NCBI RefSeq assembly: GCF_000754805.1
Contig: NZ_KN150731.1
Span: forward strand, 3,397,886-3,461,885
Direction of reading: 5' to 3'
DNA length: 64,000 bases
From: Yersinia frederiksenii ATCC 33641
Lineage (GTDB): Bacteria > Pseudomonadota > Gammaproteobacteria > Enterobacterales > Enterobacteriaceae
This document shows positions 10,036 to 19,467 of the stretch, piece by piece; position 1 is the stretch's first letter; each line of letters opens with the position of its first letter. The notes beneath the pieces are model-generated. The model did not search any database. It was not told the origin of the DNA and worked only from the letters and a program-made list of their open reading frames with translations. A program made the translations under genes and the position numbers.

Positions 10036-10557
10036 GTGTTGGAACAACTACGAGCACGCCTCGTGCGTCAAGGACCGGCTCTGCTACGAGGCCCATTAAA
10101 ACTGACCCCGTTTGCCTTACAACGCCAGGTATTGGAACAAGTGCTGGGCTGGCAATTCCGCCAAGCACTGCTGGATGGTGATCTGGAGTTTCTGGAGTCC
10201 CGCTGGTTAAAAATTGAAGTACGCGACCTCGCATTGCAATGGTTTATGACGGTAGAAAGCGGTAGGCTGGTGGTAAGCCAACAGGCTGAAGCCGATGTTA
10301 GCTTTAGTGGTGATGCCAACGATCTTATTTTGATCGCTGCCCGTAAAGAAGATCCGGATACGCTGTTTTTCCAGCGCCGGTTACGAATTGAAGGGGATAC
10401 CGAATTGGGCCTGTATGTGAAAAATCTAATGGATGCCATTGAGTTGGAATCTATGCCGACTCTACTGAGGGTGGGTCTGCAACAATTGGCTGAATTTATT
10501 GAAGCGGGTCAACAAGAGGGTGCGGCCAGTACTTCCCGTACATTAGCATCGTGCTGA
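10036..10557 (+). CDS. ubiT: UbiT, SCP2-domain accessory factor of anaerobic ubiquinone synthesis
   Basis: Lipid-binding SCP2-fold protein that works with UbiU/UbiV; thought to bind ubiquinone intermediates. The sequence follows E. coli UbiT (formerly YhbT) throughout, for example PDTLFFQRRLRIEGDTELGLYVKNLMD split over 10370-10440. Length is 173 aa. The start is GTG at 10036, with AAGGAG at about 10020-10025. The 3' end overlaps the GTG of yhbS by 7 nt. The leader is an ERIC element. Confidence 0.94.
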   Translation: MLEQLRARLVRQGPALLRGPLKLTPFALQRQVLEQVLGWQFRQALLDGDLEFLESRWLKIEVRDLALQWFMTVESGRLVVSQQAEADVSFSGDANDLILIAARKEDPDTLFFQRRLRIEGDTELGLYVKNLMDAIELESMPTLLRVGLQQLAEFIEAGQQEGAASTSRTLASC

Positions 10558-11054
10558 TCCGGGTTGAAATTCCAGTGGATGCGCCGGGGATCGACGCGCT
10601 ATTACGCCAGGCTTTCAAGCGAGATGACGAAGCAGAACTGGTGCAGCAATTACGTGAAGACGGCTTACTGACGCTGGGTGTTGTGGCGACAGATGATGAA
10701 GGTGGTGTCGTCGGCTATGTGGCATTTAGCCCGGTCGATGTCGGCGGTGAAGATCGTCAATGGGTCGCACTGGCTCCGCTGGCGGTGGAAGAGAGCCTGC
10801 GTCGGCAGGGTTTGGCTGAGAAGCTAGTGTATGAAGGCCTCGATTCCCTGAATGAGTTCGGTTATGCCGCGGTCGTGGTGCTAGGCGAACCCGCCTATTA
10901 TCAGCGCTTTGGCTTTGTTCCGGCCGCGGGTCATCAATTGACTTGCCGTTGGCCTGGAACCGAACAGGCTTTCCAGGTCTACGCGCTGGCGGAAGATGCA
11001 CTGAAGAGTGCCGACGGTGAAGTGGTATTTTCTGATCCATTCAATCGGTTTTAA
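10551..11054 (+). CDS. yhbS: GNAT-family N-acetyltransferase YhbS
   Basis: Acetyl-CoA-dependent acetyltransferase of unknown substrate. The GNAT acetyl-CoA-binding stretch is visible ([21 protein letters not shown]), followed by the GFVPAAGH region and the conserved C-terminus FNRF. Length is 167 aa with a GTG start inside the end of ubiT, giving translational coupling. The last 4 bases overlap the convergent yhbQ. Confidence 0.92.
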   Translation: MLIRVEIPVDAPGIDALLRQAFKRDDEAELVQQLREDGLLTLGVVATDDEGGVVGYVAFSPVDVGGEDRQWVALAPLAVEESLRRQGLAEKLVYEGLDSLNEFGYAAVVVLGEPAYYQRFGFVPAAGHQLTCRWPGTEQAFQVYALAEDALKSADGEVVFSDPFNRF

Positions 11055-11350
11055 TCCGTCATCTGCTTCTCAATCAGTAATGTTGCCAATGAAGAAGGCT
11101 GGTTCATCACCAGCTTTTCTTTTTGCTGCTTACTGAGTTGCTTCACCCGATATTCCAGTTTCAATGCAGTGGAACGATCCCCTGCTTCACAGTGAAATAC
11201 CAGCGATAGCTCTCCTTTGCCGCGTAGCGCTTTTGCGCCTTTCCCTGCCTGATGCTGCGTCAATCGACGTGTGACATCAGTGGTAATACCGGTATACAGC
11301 ATGCCAGTGGCGGTGCGCAGCAGATAGAGATGCCAAAGGCTGTCCGACAT
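11051..11350 (-). CDS. yhbQ: GIY-YIG nuclease-domain protein YhbQ
   Basis: Small single-domain GIY-YIG superfamily protein, 99 aa. The motif is [22 protein letters not shown] in place of the canonical YIG as in E. coli YhbQ, with downstream Arg/His. [13 protein letters not shown] and [14 protein letters not shown] also match the family. The cellular role is unclear (UPF0213). Its stop overlaps the yhbS stop by 4 bp. In E. coli yhbP follows; here potE-speF and the polysaccharide locus are in between. Confidence 0.92.
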   Translation of the reverse strand: MSDSLWHLYLLRTATGMLYTGITTDVTRRLTQHQAGKGAKALRGKGELSLVFHCEAGDRSTALKLEYRVKQLSKQQKEKLVMNQPSSLATLLIEKQMTD

Positions 11351-11465
11351 AATTTTATTCCAGTCCGGGGGTAGCGGTTCGGAACATTATTACCGGAATT
11401 CCACGTTGCATCCTGTCTTTTTTTATCTGCTGGCACCTTAACTGATGAAATCGAATCTATTTTGC

Positions 11466-12782
11466 TTACTTAGTCTTCGCTGCGAATTCAAAACGCGGTG
11501 AAACCAGGCCGTACAGTGTCCAACCGAGGAAGGTCACAATAGCCCCCCAAGTCATGGCTTCCTGACCTGAACTGTAAAGCGCATAGAAGCTATACATTGC
11601 GCCGATAAAGGCAATGATGTTGGCTTTCCGAGCTTTTGCTGGTGCCACATTGGCGGTTTTCTGAATAATCACCAATGCAGCCATCGACAGAATATAAGGG
11701 ATGATATTGGTCACTACCGCCAAATTGACCAGCACATTGAACTGTTTATTCAGTGATGGGCTAATGGTCATTAGGGACAGTACGCTCTGGATGACAACGA
11801 TGGTCAACATCCCTTTAATCGGCGCATCAGCTTTACTGACTTTAGAGAAAATTTTCGGGAAGAAGCCTTCATCTGCAGAAGATTTAAAGACTTGGGCGAT
11901 GGTGAATTGCCAGCCGAGCAATGAGCCTACGCAGGACATAATCATCAATGCCATGATGATTTTACCTACCGCAGGGGTGAACATATAAGCAAATGCCAGA
12001 CCAAATGGCGCAGTAGAGTTAGCCAAATCCATATTTGGCACGATACCGGCGATCACGTTGGTGGAAATGATATAAATAACCGCTGCACCTAAAGTCCCAC
12101 CCAATACGGCGATCGGAACATTACGTTCAGGGTTTTCTACGGCATCGGTATTGGCACAGGCAGATTCCAAACCCAGGAAAGCCCACAATGTCATTGAGAT
12201 GGAAGAGCCAACGGCTTCAAAGGTCGGTATACCGTGTGGGTTCCATGCTGCGGCATACGCTGAACCACTAAACCAGAACCAGCCAACAATAGAGATACCT
12301 ACGACCGGGATAATAACCCCCCAGATGGTAACGCTACTGATTTGCCCGGTGATACGTGCACCGCCGAAGTTAGCCACAGTCGCCAGCCACAGGACGCCGA
12401 TGGTGGCAATACAGATCCCCAGTGGTGTTAAGGTCGCTCCCAATAATTCAGTCCCGTACCCGACCGCGGATATGGCTATGGCAATGTTGGCGATTAACAG
12501 TGAGGCACCATAGGTATAGTTGGCCATAAAGTTGCCAGATTTACCGAAGGCATATTCTGCATATCCCCCCATGCCGCCTGATTTACGGCTGAACATACCG
12601 CATTGGGCGAAAGCATAAGCCAGTGCCATGGAACCGACTGCGGTGACTAACCATGAAACGATAGAAATCGTCCCAACTTCGGCGAGTTTGGTTGGCAGCA
12701 TAATTATGCCTGACCCCATCATATTGACGGCCGTCAGAATAGTCAGCTGTACTACTCCCATCTTATTATTTGTTTTACTCAT
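11466..12782 (-). CDS. potE: Putrescine-ornithine antiporter PotE
   Basis: Inner-membrane APC-superfamily exchanger that takes up ornithine and exports putrescine. Together with SpeF it consumes protons and gives acid resistance. The 438-aa protein has about 12 hydrophobic helices and is very close to E. coli PotE. Examples are NMMGSGIIMLPTKLAEVGT, GGMGGYAEYAFGKSGNF and WAFLGLESACANTD. It lies 167 bp downstream of speF on the same strand; a hairpin at 12812-12836 stands between them. Confidence 0.96.
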   Translation of the reverse strand: MSKTNNKMGVVQLTILTAVNMMGSGIIMLPTKLAEVGTISIVSWLVTAVGSMALAYAFAQCGMFSRKSGGMGGYAEYAFGKSGNFMANYTYGASLLIANIAIAISAVGYGTELLGATLTPLGICIATIGVLWLATVANFGGARITGQISSVTIWGVIIPVVGISIVGWFWFSGSAYAAAWNPHGIPTFEAVGSSISMTLWAFLGLESACANTDAVENPERNVPIAVLGGTLGAAVIYIISTNVIAGIVPNMDLANSTAPFGLAFAYMFTPAVGKIIMALMIMSCVGSLLGWQFTIAQVFKSSADEGFFPKIFSKVSKADAPIKGMLTIVVIQSVLSLMTISPSLNKQFNVLVNLAVVTNIIPYILSMAALVIIQKTANVAPAKARKANIIAFIGAMYSFYALYSSGQEAMTWGAIVTFLGWTLYGLVSPRFEFAAKTK

Positions 12783-12811
12783 TTTTATTATCTCTTTTTA
12801 AATTTCAGAGA

Positions 12812-12836
12812 CTGCGGGAATAATTTACTCCCGCAG
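12812..12836 (-). other. Intercistronic hairpin between speF and potE
   Basis: CTGCGGGA (12812-12819) and TCCCGCAG (12829-12836) form a perfect 8-bp stem with a 9-nt loop, 30 bp upstream of the potE ATG. No U-run follows it on the minus strand, so an mRNA processing or stabilising role is likelier than full termination. Confidence 0.6.
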
Positions 12837-12949
12837 GTTTGAGCTAAGGTTGGTGTTGTAAAGTCCCCTTCTTATTTAAATTTACAGCGTGGTTTGCTGC
12901 CGGCTGTGTTTCTAAATAACTTGGAGATTAAATTGTTTTATTCTATTCA

Positions 12950-15109
12950 TTATTTCATCATATAGCCGTATGCACGGTTCCATCCATCTTCATCGACTTG
13001 TAAATAAACACCTTGTAATTCAGGTGCAAAGCCTGGCAATAAATTAATACTTTCTTCAAGTGCCAGGAAATAACGTTGAGCAGCACCACCCCATACTTCA
13101 CCAGGGACAACACATAATACTCCCGGTGGGTAAGGAAGTGCGCCTTCAGCGGCAATTCGCCCTTCGGCTTTACATAATGGAACTAATTCAGCATGCCCAC
13201 GGACGAATTCAATATTGGCATCTTGAGGATTCATCATAACTTTAGGGAAATACTGTTTACGGAACATCTCTTTTTGCAGCTGTTTAACATCGTAGCTAAC
13301 ATAAAGATCATGCATTTCCTGACACAATTTACCGATGGTATAACCTTTATAGCGAGTTTCGTTATTACGATAAACCGTCGGTAATACATCGCTTAACAGT
13401 GCGTCTTCTTCAATGAAACGTTCAAAACGAGCAATTTGTGCGACCAAGTGTTGCATTTTCGCCAAGTCTTCTGCTGGCGTTAATAAGAACAGGATGGAGT
13501 TAAGGTCACATTTCTCTGGCACAATACCATTTTCACGCAGGAAATTAGCCAGAATAGTTGCCGGAATACCGGATGCAGTATATTCGCCAGTATTAGTATC
13601 AATACCAGGAGTAGTTAATAACAATTTGCATGGGTCAACAAAATATTGTGACTCTTCATAACCTTCAAAAGCATGCCATTTTTCACCGGGAATGAAATTA
13701 AAGAAGCGCAAGTCTTGAGCCATGGCATCGGTGTCATATTGTTGCCATGGTTTACCGTCAACTTCTACCGGAACAAAAGGCTTAATCATGCTACAGGTAT
13801 TTAAAATCATTTTACGGGCTTCAATACCATTTTTAACGCAATCGAGCCACATACGTTGACCACTTTTGCCTTCATGCATTTTCGCATTAACATCTAATGC
13901 GGCAAATAATGGATAGAATGGACTGGTGGATGCATGCAGCATAAAGGCGTTATTAAAGCGTTTATGGTTGCAGTAACGATCCTGGCCTTTAATATGTTTA
14001 TCTTTCTTATGAATCTGTGAAGTTTGTGAAAAACCAGCTTGTTGTTTATGCACTGATTGAGTCACGATAATACCCGGATCGTTTTCATTCAGTTCAAGTA
14101 GTAATGGTGAACAATCTTTCATCATTGGAATAAATTGCTCGTAACCCACCCAAGCTGAGTCAAACAAAATATAGTCACAAAGGTGGCCAATTTTATCCAC
14201 TACCTGACGGGCATTATAAATTGTGCCGTCATAAGTCCCCAGTTGGATGATCGCCAGGCGGAATGGACGCGCTTCATTAGCACGATCAGGTGCTACGCTA
14301 CGTATTTGTTCACGCAGGTATTTTTCTTCAAAACAGTGGGCGTCAATACCCCCGATAAAGCCAAATGGGTTACGGGCAGTCTCCAGATATACTGGGGTGG
14401 CACCCGCTTGAATCAGTGCACCATGGTGGTTGGATTTATGGTTATTACGGTCAAACAGAACCAGGTCGCCACGGGCTAATAACGCATTGGTAGCGACTTT
14501 ATTTGAGGCAGATGTTCCGTTCAGTACGAAATAGGTTTTATCAGCATTAAATACTTTTGCAGCATGCTTTTGAGCATCACAAGGTGCACCTTCGTGAATA
14601 AGCAAATCACCCAATTTTACGTCAGCATTACACATGTCAGAGCGGAAAATAGTTTCGCCGTAGAAGTCAAAAAATTGACGGCCAGCTGGATGTTTACGGA
14701 AGAATTGCCCCCCTTGATGCCCTGGGCAAGCAAAGGTTGAGTTCCCCATTTCCACATATTTTTTTAATGTATTAAAGAAAGGTGGCAGCAACTCTTTTTC
14801 ATATTTTTCAGCAGCTGACTCAAGTTGTTTACCGTAAAAGTCAGTATTGTCACCGCACAGTTCAAATACCCCGTTTAACGACGGTAATACATCGGAATTT
14901 AATTCTTCTTCGCAACAAACAGCGGCAAAAATTGGAATCTCAAGACCTAATGAATGGATACTATCAATGACACCATTATTAATGTCCTGAACAGAAAGCA
15001 CTACGGCAGCAACATCAGTAAAATCCGTGTGTAAAACATCCACTATTTCTCGCTGTGATTCAAAGCAAGCTATAGCTGAGGTGCTTGCCGCGATATTTAA
15101 TTTTTTCAT
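12950..15109 (-). CDS. speF: Inducible ornithine decarboxylase SpeF
   Basis: PLP-dependent decarboxylase converting ornithine to putrescine and CO2; the acid-inducible, degradative form. Length is 719 aa. There is an N-terminal response-regulator-like wing domain (residues 1-105), a PLP fold-type I domain, and a C-terminal domain ending WNRAYGYMMK. The PLP lysine is K355 in SVHKQQAGF. The Ser/Gly stretch NGTSASNK around residue 200 and FDSAWVGYE near 316 are family hallmarks. The 452-nt leader and the speFL ORF upstream indicate control by ornithine-dependent ribosome arrest. The gene is AT-richer in codon usage than its neighbours, as far as can be judged by eye. Confidence 0.96.
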   Translation of the reverse strand: MKKLNIAASTSAIACFESQREIVDVLHTDFTDVAAVVLSVQDINNGVIDSIHSLGLEIPIFAAVCCEEELNSDVLPSLNGVFELCGDNTDFYGKQLESAAEKYEKELLPPFFNTLKKYVEMGNSTFACPGHQGGQFFRKHPAGRQFFDFYGETIFRSDMCNADVKLGDLLIHEGAPCDAQKHAAKVFNADKTYFVLNGTSASNKVATNALLARGDLVLFDRNNHKSNHHGALIQAGATPVYLETARNPFGFIGGIDAHCFEEKYLREQIRSVAPDRANEARPFRLAIIQLGTYDGTIYNARQVVDKIGHLCDYILFDSAWVGYEQFIPMMKDCSPLLLELNENDPGIIVTQSVHKQQAGFSQTSQIHKKDKHIKGQDRYCNHKRFNNAFMLHASTSPFYPLFAALDVNAKMHEGKSGQRMWLDCVKNGIEARKMILNTCSMIKPFVPVEVDGKPWQQYDTDAMAQDLRFFNFIPGEKWHAFEGYEESQYFVDPCKLLLTTPGIDTNTGEYTASGIPATILANFLRENGIVPEKCDLNSILFLLTPAEDLAKMQHLVAQIARFERFIEEDALLSDVLPTVYRNNETRYKGYTIGKLCQEMHDLYVSYDVKQLQKEMFRKQYFPKVMMNPQDANIEFVRGHAELVPLCKAEGRIAAEGALPYPPGVLCVVPGEVWGGAAQRYFLALEESINLLPGFAPELQGVYLQVDEDGWNRAYGYMMK

Positions 15110-15561
15110 TTATTTTTTCTCTCTTATTTTATTTAGGGTATATGAACCCGTCCAACATTTTTACACGTTGGATTTAGTCGTTTAATAAATTTTGTGTATA
15201 GCAGTCCGTATCAATGAAATAGAATTCATTAATAAATGATCTGCTTGTCTGCGCAACGCTATGGCTGAATTTCAGGCATAGCATTCCTCATGTCATTTAG
15301 CACGAATGACAAAGGCGACATTATTTTTTACGGGATAGCTATGTTTCTGCTGGAAGACTCAAAACACTTGGCCGATGTTGATTGATTAATAATCCGCAAC
15401 AATCTAATTGGCGTAATAATATAGCTGAGTGTTAGGGGCTTCGAAAAAAAGCAGACAATAGTTAACATCACGCAAAGGCAATAGTCACTTTTCGTATCTG
15501 TTAAATATTGTGCATAGACAATGACTATCCAATAAAAACGGATGTCATCGCAGGAAGGATA
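15110..15561 (-). promoter_or_regulatory. speF leader RNA between speFL and speF
   Basis: A 452-nt untranslated stretch without a convincing gene. In E. coli and Salmonella the comparable leader holds a Rho-dependent terminator that is blocked when ornithine arrests the ribosome on speFL. That control is inferred here from homology of the ORF and layout. The strongest visible structure is a 25-nt near-perfect hairpin at 15258-15282. A 7-bp one (TGTCATT..AATGACA) lies at 15290-15310. Confidence 0.6.
15258..15282 (-). other. Hairpin in the speF leader
   Basis: GCTATG-G-CTGAA (15258-15269), a central T, then TTCAG-G-CATAGC (15271-15282). Eleven of twelve positions pair, with one G.G mismatch. 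It lies about 150 nt upstream of the speF ATG and could be a pause or structural switch element. Confidence 0.5.
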
Positions 15562-15666
15562 TTATCTAAAATGGAAGTAAGAAAAATTAAAATAACTACG
15601 ATGTGCCGGCATCATTAAATGCGTTGTCCGCCTTATATGTGCCATTTTCTTGTTGTTATTTTCCAT
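15562..15666 (-). CDS. speFL: SpeFL ornithine-sensing leader (arrest) peptide, 34 aa
   Basis: Short ORF read from the minus strand, ATG at 15666-15664 and TAA at 15564-15562. It begins MENNNKKMAHIRRTTH and ends HRSYFNFSYFHFR. From memory the E. coli SpeFL begins MENNSRTMPHIRRTTH and is also 34 aa ending in Arg. The sensor part (HIRRTTH) is therefore conserved, while the last five residues differ (YFHFR against FFNAR). In E. coli free ornithine is captured by the ribosome translating this peptide, which stalls and prevents Rho termination before speF. Position, length and N-terminal identity make the call strong; regulation in this organism is inferred. Confidence 0.9.
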   Translation of the reverse strand: MENNNKKMAHIRRTTHLMMPAHRSYFNFSYFHFR

Positions 15667-16219
15667 TTGCGTAAGGTCTCTGTTTTTTTAAACAAATTTT
15701 GGTTTTAAACAAGGTTTTCGTTTTAAACAGTAATTTATAAAAACGAACTGATGGCGGCTATTTTAGTCATAACACTTATTCATTCTGTGACTCACATCAT
15801 GTTTTTCACCGATTTTAAAATGTGTTTTGACTAAATTATGAATAAATAACTCTATTTATTCATTTTAAACGGTATTTATTCAAAACTGTACTGTATGTTA
15901 TGCAAAACACTAGGGTTATATTTAACACGGCGGATACATTGGCTGGTCTATTATTATGCTATATCAGCAATGAGAGCGGGTTCTTAATAAAGTTTGTACT
16001 TTATTTGTTAATCCAAAATTATTTGTTACATTCTCATTTATACACACATTTTGCATATAAATTCATGTTCACCTTCTGCAGTAAATGCTAACTAAATCAC
16101 GTTATAAGATACTTTTTCACCAAAAGCGCCAATATCAGGGACGATATGCTGGGATGACTCGCTGGATCAGCGATAAGTTTGGGGAAAGAGGGGCAAGGGC
16201 TACCCCAACATGAATAAAC
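15667..16219. other. AT-rich intergenic region with the speFL/speF promoter
   Basis: 553 bp without a supportable gene. The part nearest speFL holds three TTTTAAAC repeats (15686-15728). The rest is strongly AT-rich and must contain the speF-operon promoter and the end of the heparinase-like transcript; I see no clear terminator. A 63-codon open frame on the plus strand (15900-16091) has no ribosome site and no recognisable sequence. Confidence 0.6.
15686..15728 (-). repeat. Three TTTTAAAC direct repeats upstream of speFL
   Basis: Identical 8-mers at 15686-15693, 15703-15710 and 15721-15728, spaced 17 and 18 bp. A fourth, isolated copy lies at 15863-15870. On the transcript strand they read GTTTAAAA. 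They lie 20-62 bp upstream of the speFL ATG, where a promoter or operator is expected. Confidence 0.55.
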
Positions 16220-18223
16220 TCAACTGAATAGCGGGAGACTACTGCGGGTTAAGGCGACTTTTACCTGTACAGTCTGCTGTTGACGTGTCAGTTCGATAGA
16301 TAATATCTCGCCATCGTTCTGGACTTGCACCAATGAAAGTGGGTTTTCGTTGTTCATATCGAATACCGCTGTTACATGAGCCTCAGGTTGGTGATGACGC
16401 AAAATCAGATAGCTAATATCCCTCACTGATGGATTGGCAGGCGCCAGCCCTTGAAAAAGTGTGGCATCAGCCGCTAACCACAGAGATAGCTGACGCGCTG
16501 CGGTTTGATAACTACATTGGATAACCCCTTGTAGTTGCCGGGCGGTAACCTGATGTAGATATTGCATCGGTCCGTGGTCACTGAAGGTGGTGCTTTCACC
16601 GATCACCTCCGTAGCGACTCCGTCGATATGCAGAGTCCAATCCCACTGTTGCTGATGTGGATTGATAATACTGCTGATATCGATGATGGCATCTTCTAGC
16701 CATAAAATACGGCGGCGAAATTTCACATCACGATAAGCCTGGCTATCCCATTGCACCCGGGTATGGCTATCCAGTTCTGGCGCTTCCTGGCTCCAATCCA
16801 CCTCTGTATCCAGCCAACTGAAGTTGGCCGCTTGATGCCAGTTATGGATAAACGGGACAGCTGGCGGTTGATTGGCTTGGTTAATACTGAGTGTATTGTG
16901 GGTGGCGCTATTTTTGTAGTAGCCATAATGTAGTTGCGCACCATAGCCGGTAGTGCCTAAATCCGGCAGAATCTCTTGTTTTTGTTCGAACAGAATTAAA
17001 TTCAGCCGATCATAATGATCATGCTCACCCCCATACGGGCTATGTTTTACCAGCAAGGCTCGGCCAGACTGTGGTTGACGCAAAATGGTCAAACCGCAAT
17101 CTGGGGCATGCAACGTATCTGTTGGTATGACATCTACCATTGGTGGTGGCAATTCCTCAACGCCATACAGTAAAGCATCTAGATTGAGGCGCGGCTGCTG
17201 ACGATAAATATGGTGCAGGGCGGCAGCATATTCATCATTACCATAAGTTTTAAAAGCAAACTCATACAAATGTGCATGATTAAGCTGCTCTTGCCCGGCG
17301 GTACAATCATTGATACGTGGGAAGGTACCGTCCGGCATCAACAATTTGAGGGGGAAGCTGAGCATATCGCGGTAATAGGGCAGAGCCAGCAAACTATAGC
17401 GGCTATCTGCTGCCAGCTTTTCAAATGACCAGAAGCCTTGCAGAGCATAAAAGTGATAATGCACCGAGCCTTCAAACCACAATCCTTCATTGAATAACCC
17501 ATGCTCTAACTGATAGCGCAGGCCATAATCGGCATTAACCGCAAACTCAATATAGTGCTCTTCAGCCAGGATCAGCCCGATCACTGCAATCGCGCTACTG
17601 ATTTTGACTTCATGGTTATGCAGCTGTAGGGTGCGGTGCTGCATCAGGAAATCAGCCCCTTCGCGTAATAAGCGCCCGGCAATACAGTCGCGTTGTTCTT
17701 GGCTGAGTGTATCGGCGATAAAATCATAACCCAGCGCAAAATCGAGCAAGCAATTGGCTTCACACAGCGTCTGAGCATTTGCCTTGCCCGGCCCGTTGTA
17801 TGGGATGCCGCCATGAACTTGGTAATCAGGGTAGTAGCGGGCATAGTTGATCAAAATATCCCGCACTTTATTGAAGTAAGTTATCTCGCCAGTTAATTGC
17901 CACAGTAGCCCCAATTGATTACAGGCTTTGGCATTCAGTCCATTGAGTGCCCGCCACCAGGCACCGTCATAAGGTTCACCACTAAACAGCTGAGAGTCCA
18001 CCGGGCAACGGTGCTGGGTGGGAGAATAACGATCCCACTCCAATCGCACACCATGGTCGGGGCAATAATAGTAATGGTTCCAAGTCGCGATGCCGGTAGC
18101 AGGGACTCGTGTTTCCGAGTCCAAAACTACCCGATTATCTGCAATCAGCGTGGCAATAATCTCCGGATGCTGTACCACTCGCTGGCGGATTTTAACCATC
18201 TGCCGATCCGTAAACTGCTTCAT
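16220..18223 (-). CDS. Heparinase II/III-like polysaccharide lyase, cytoplasmic
   Basis: 667-aa protein with an all-alpha toroid N-terminal half and the beta-sheet-rich heparinase II/III-like C-terminal half. Recognisable stretches are RTLQLHNHEVKISSA, FEGSVHYHFYALQGF, YGGEHDHYDRLNLILFEQ and NSATHNTLSINQ. These are the His/Tyr/Asp patches of oligo-uronide exolyases of the PL12/15/17/21 type. There is no signal peptide (it starts MKQFTDRQMVKIRQ), so it should act on imported oligosaccharides and release unsaturated monomers. It lies 23 bp downstream of a secreted lyase gene in the same direction. The exact substrate cannot be told; alginate, glucuronan or a glycosaminoglycan-type uronan are candidates. 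Confidence 0.82.
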   Translation of the reverse strand: MKQFTDRQMVKIRQRVVQHPEIIATLIADNRVVLDSETRVPATGIATWNHYYYCPDHGVRLEWDRYSPTQHRCPVDSQLFSGEPYDGAWWRALNGLNAKACNQLGLLWQLTGEITYFNKVRDILINYARYYPDYQVHGGIPYNGPGKANAQTLCEANCLLDFALGYDFIADTLSQEQRDCIAGRLLREGADFLMQHRTLQLHNHEVKISSAIAVIGLILAEEHYIEFAVNADYGLRYQLEHGLFNEGLWFEGSVHYHFYALQGFWSFEKLAADSRYSLLALPYYRDMLSFPLKLLMPDGTFPRINDCTAGQEQLNHAHLYEFAFKTYGNDEYAAALHHIYRQQPRLNLDALLYGVEELPPPMVDVIPTDTLHAPDCGLTILRQPQSGRALLVKHSPYGGEHDHYDRLNLILFEQKQEILPDLGTTGYGAQLHYGYYKNSATHNTLSINQANQPPAVPFIHNWHQAANFSWLDTEVDWSQEAPELDSHTRVQWDSQAYRDVKFRRRILWLEDAIIDISSIINPHQQQWDWTLHIDGVATEVIGESTTFSDHGPMQYLHQVTARQLQGVIQCSYQTAARQLSLWLAADATLFQGLAPANPSVRDISYLILRHHQPEAHVTAVFDMNNENPLSLVQVQNDGEILSIELTRQQQTVQVKVALTRSSLPLFS

Positions 18224-18246
18224 ATCTGGTGTGTCCTCGGCTGGGC

Positions 18247-19467
18247 TTATTTTTGTGTTATCGGGTAGAGCAGGATTTCAACAGCATCCGGGTATTTTGC
18301 TATCAGGTATTGCGCTTTGTGTTGGAAATCAGGGTCTGCCGGATAGGCCCGTGCGGCAGTGATCATATTGACCAACGCTTTTTTATCTTGCACACCATCC
18401 AAGTCTTTATACGGCCATGCCTGGTCGGTATTGATAAAACCAGCCACATATTGATAGCCTTTTTTCAGGCTGTGTTCGTCCAGGCTAAAGTTCCAGATAT
18501 CTTTGTCGGCAACTTCGCCAAGGCGACCCAGCTTGTTGTAGGCTTCAAGATGAAAGTTGCTGTAATGCCACGGGCGAGTACGTTCCAGCTCAGCATTCTG
18601 ACGGCCTTGCATATCAAAATGTGATGGAATTCGGCGTAATTGAGTGATTTCCAGGCGCTTTTGAGCCGCGGCTTTTTGGTCACTGAACAGAGCAAAAGAG
18701 GCTGCCTGCATATCAAAATAGGTGCCGTGGTTATTGTGCCAATTATCCTCTTCAAAGCCATTTTGGCTGGTTGTCATCCATTGATAGAAATCTTTGTACC
18801 AAGCTTTGATAGCCTGATAGTCAGCTTCAGTAAGCACATTGGCCGGTCTTATCAATTCAACTGCATCAATAACATCGACGAGCGCCCGACTATCAATCAA
18901 ACCAATCCCACGACCTTCATTGATACCGGGTATAGCTTGCGCATATTGTAGATTCGGATTCATTCGGGTGTTTGGATTGACGAACCAGTTGACCAATTGA
19001 TCTCGTGCTTTTTCGGCGTACTCCGGCTGGCCGGTAAAGCGGTAAGCCAATGCCAGATAATAGACATCTCCACTGAAGCTATTCATGCGTTTCTTATCAG
19101 TTGCGTCGCTGTTGGCATCTGGATTTGTTTCGCCATCTTTACGCAAATAAGGCATACCCTCTTTCTTACTTGGGTCCGGCCACCAATAAGGCGGGAAGCT
19201 GTAATAGTCGTGCTTATCACCACTGGCAGCCAACAGGCTTTTATCCATAACGGAATAGAGTGGTTTTTTCAGCGCAACGTCAGCCTTAGTTATCAGATTT
19301 TTATAGGATTTTTCGTATAACGGATTGTTTTGCTTAACCTGGTCAATGCTATAGTTTATATCATCCACTTTTAATAATAATGGATGACTTTCTGCCGCAT
19401 AAATAAAGGGGGATGACCCCAGAAGAATAGCCAGCAATAGATTTCTTTTACCCAGAATTTTCATCAT
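18247..19467 (-). CDS. Secreted alginate-lyase-domain protein (PF05426-like)
   Basis: 406 aa with a clear signal peptide (MMKILGKRNLLLAILLGSSP, cleavage after about A24-A25), hence periplasmic or exported. The alginate-lyase family stretches are YYSFPPYWWPDP, TRMNPNLQYAQAIPGINEGR and DNWHNNHGTYFDMQ, with a catalytic-type NNHG, plus RPWHYSNFHLEAY. It is a paralogue of the protein at 24216-25385, which lacks a signal peptide. AAGGAAAG just before the ATG is a good ribosome site; a second ATG follows immediately. It should make the first cuts in a uronate polymer before ABC import. Substrate is not provable from sequence; PL5/PL38-like proteins of this fold act on alginate or glucuronan. Confidence 0.84.
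   Translation of the reverse strand: MMKILGKRNLLLAILLGSSPFIYAAESHPLLLKVDDINYSIDQVKQNNPLYEKSYKNLITKADVALKKPLYSVMDKSLLAASGDKHDYYSFPPYWWPDPSKKEGMPYLRKDGETNPDANSDATDKKRMNSFSGDVYYLALAYRFTGQPEYAEKARDQLVNWFVNPNTRMNPNLQYAQAIPGINEGRGIGLIDSRALVDVIDAVELIRPANVLTEADYQAIKAWYKDFYQWMTTSQNGFEEDNWHNNHGTYFDMQAASFALFSDQKAAAQKRLEITQLRRIPSHFDMQGRQNAELERTRPWHYSNFHLEAYNKLGRLGEVADKDIWNFSLDEHSLKKGYQYVAGFINTDQAWPYKDLDGVQDKKALVNMITAARAYPADPDFQHKAQYLIAKYPDAVEILLYPITQK

Noticed and set aside
15900-16091. 63-codon plus-strand ORF upstream of speFL
   Set aside because: No ribosome site, no family resemblance, in very AT-rich DNA where Phe/Leu/Tyr-rich open frames arise by chance.
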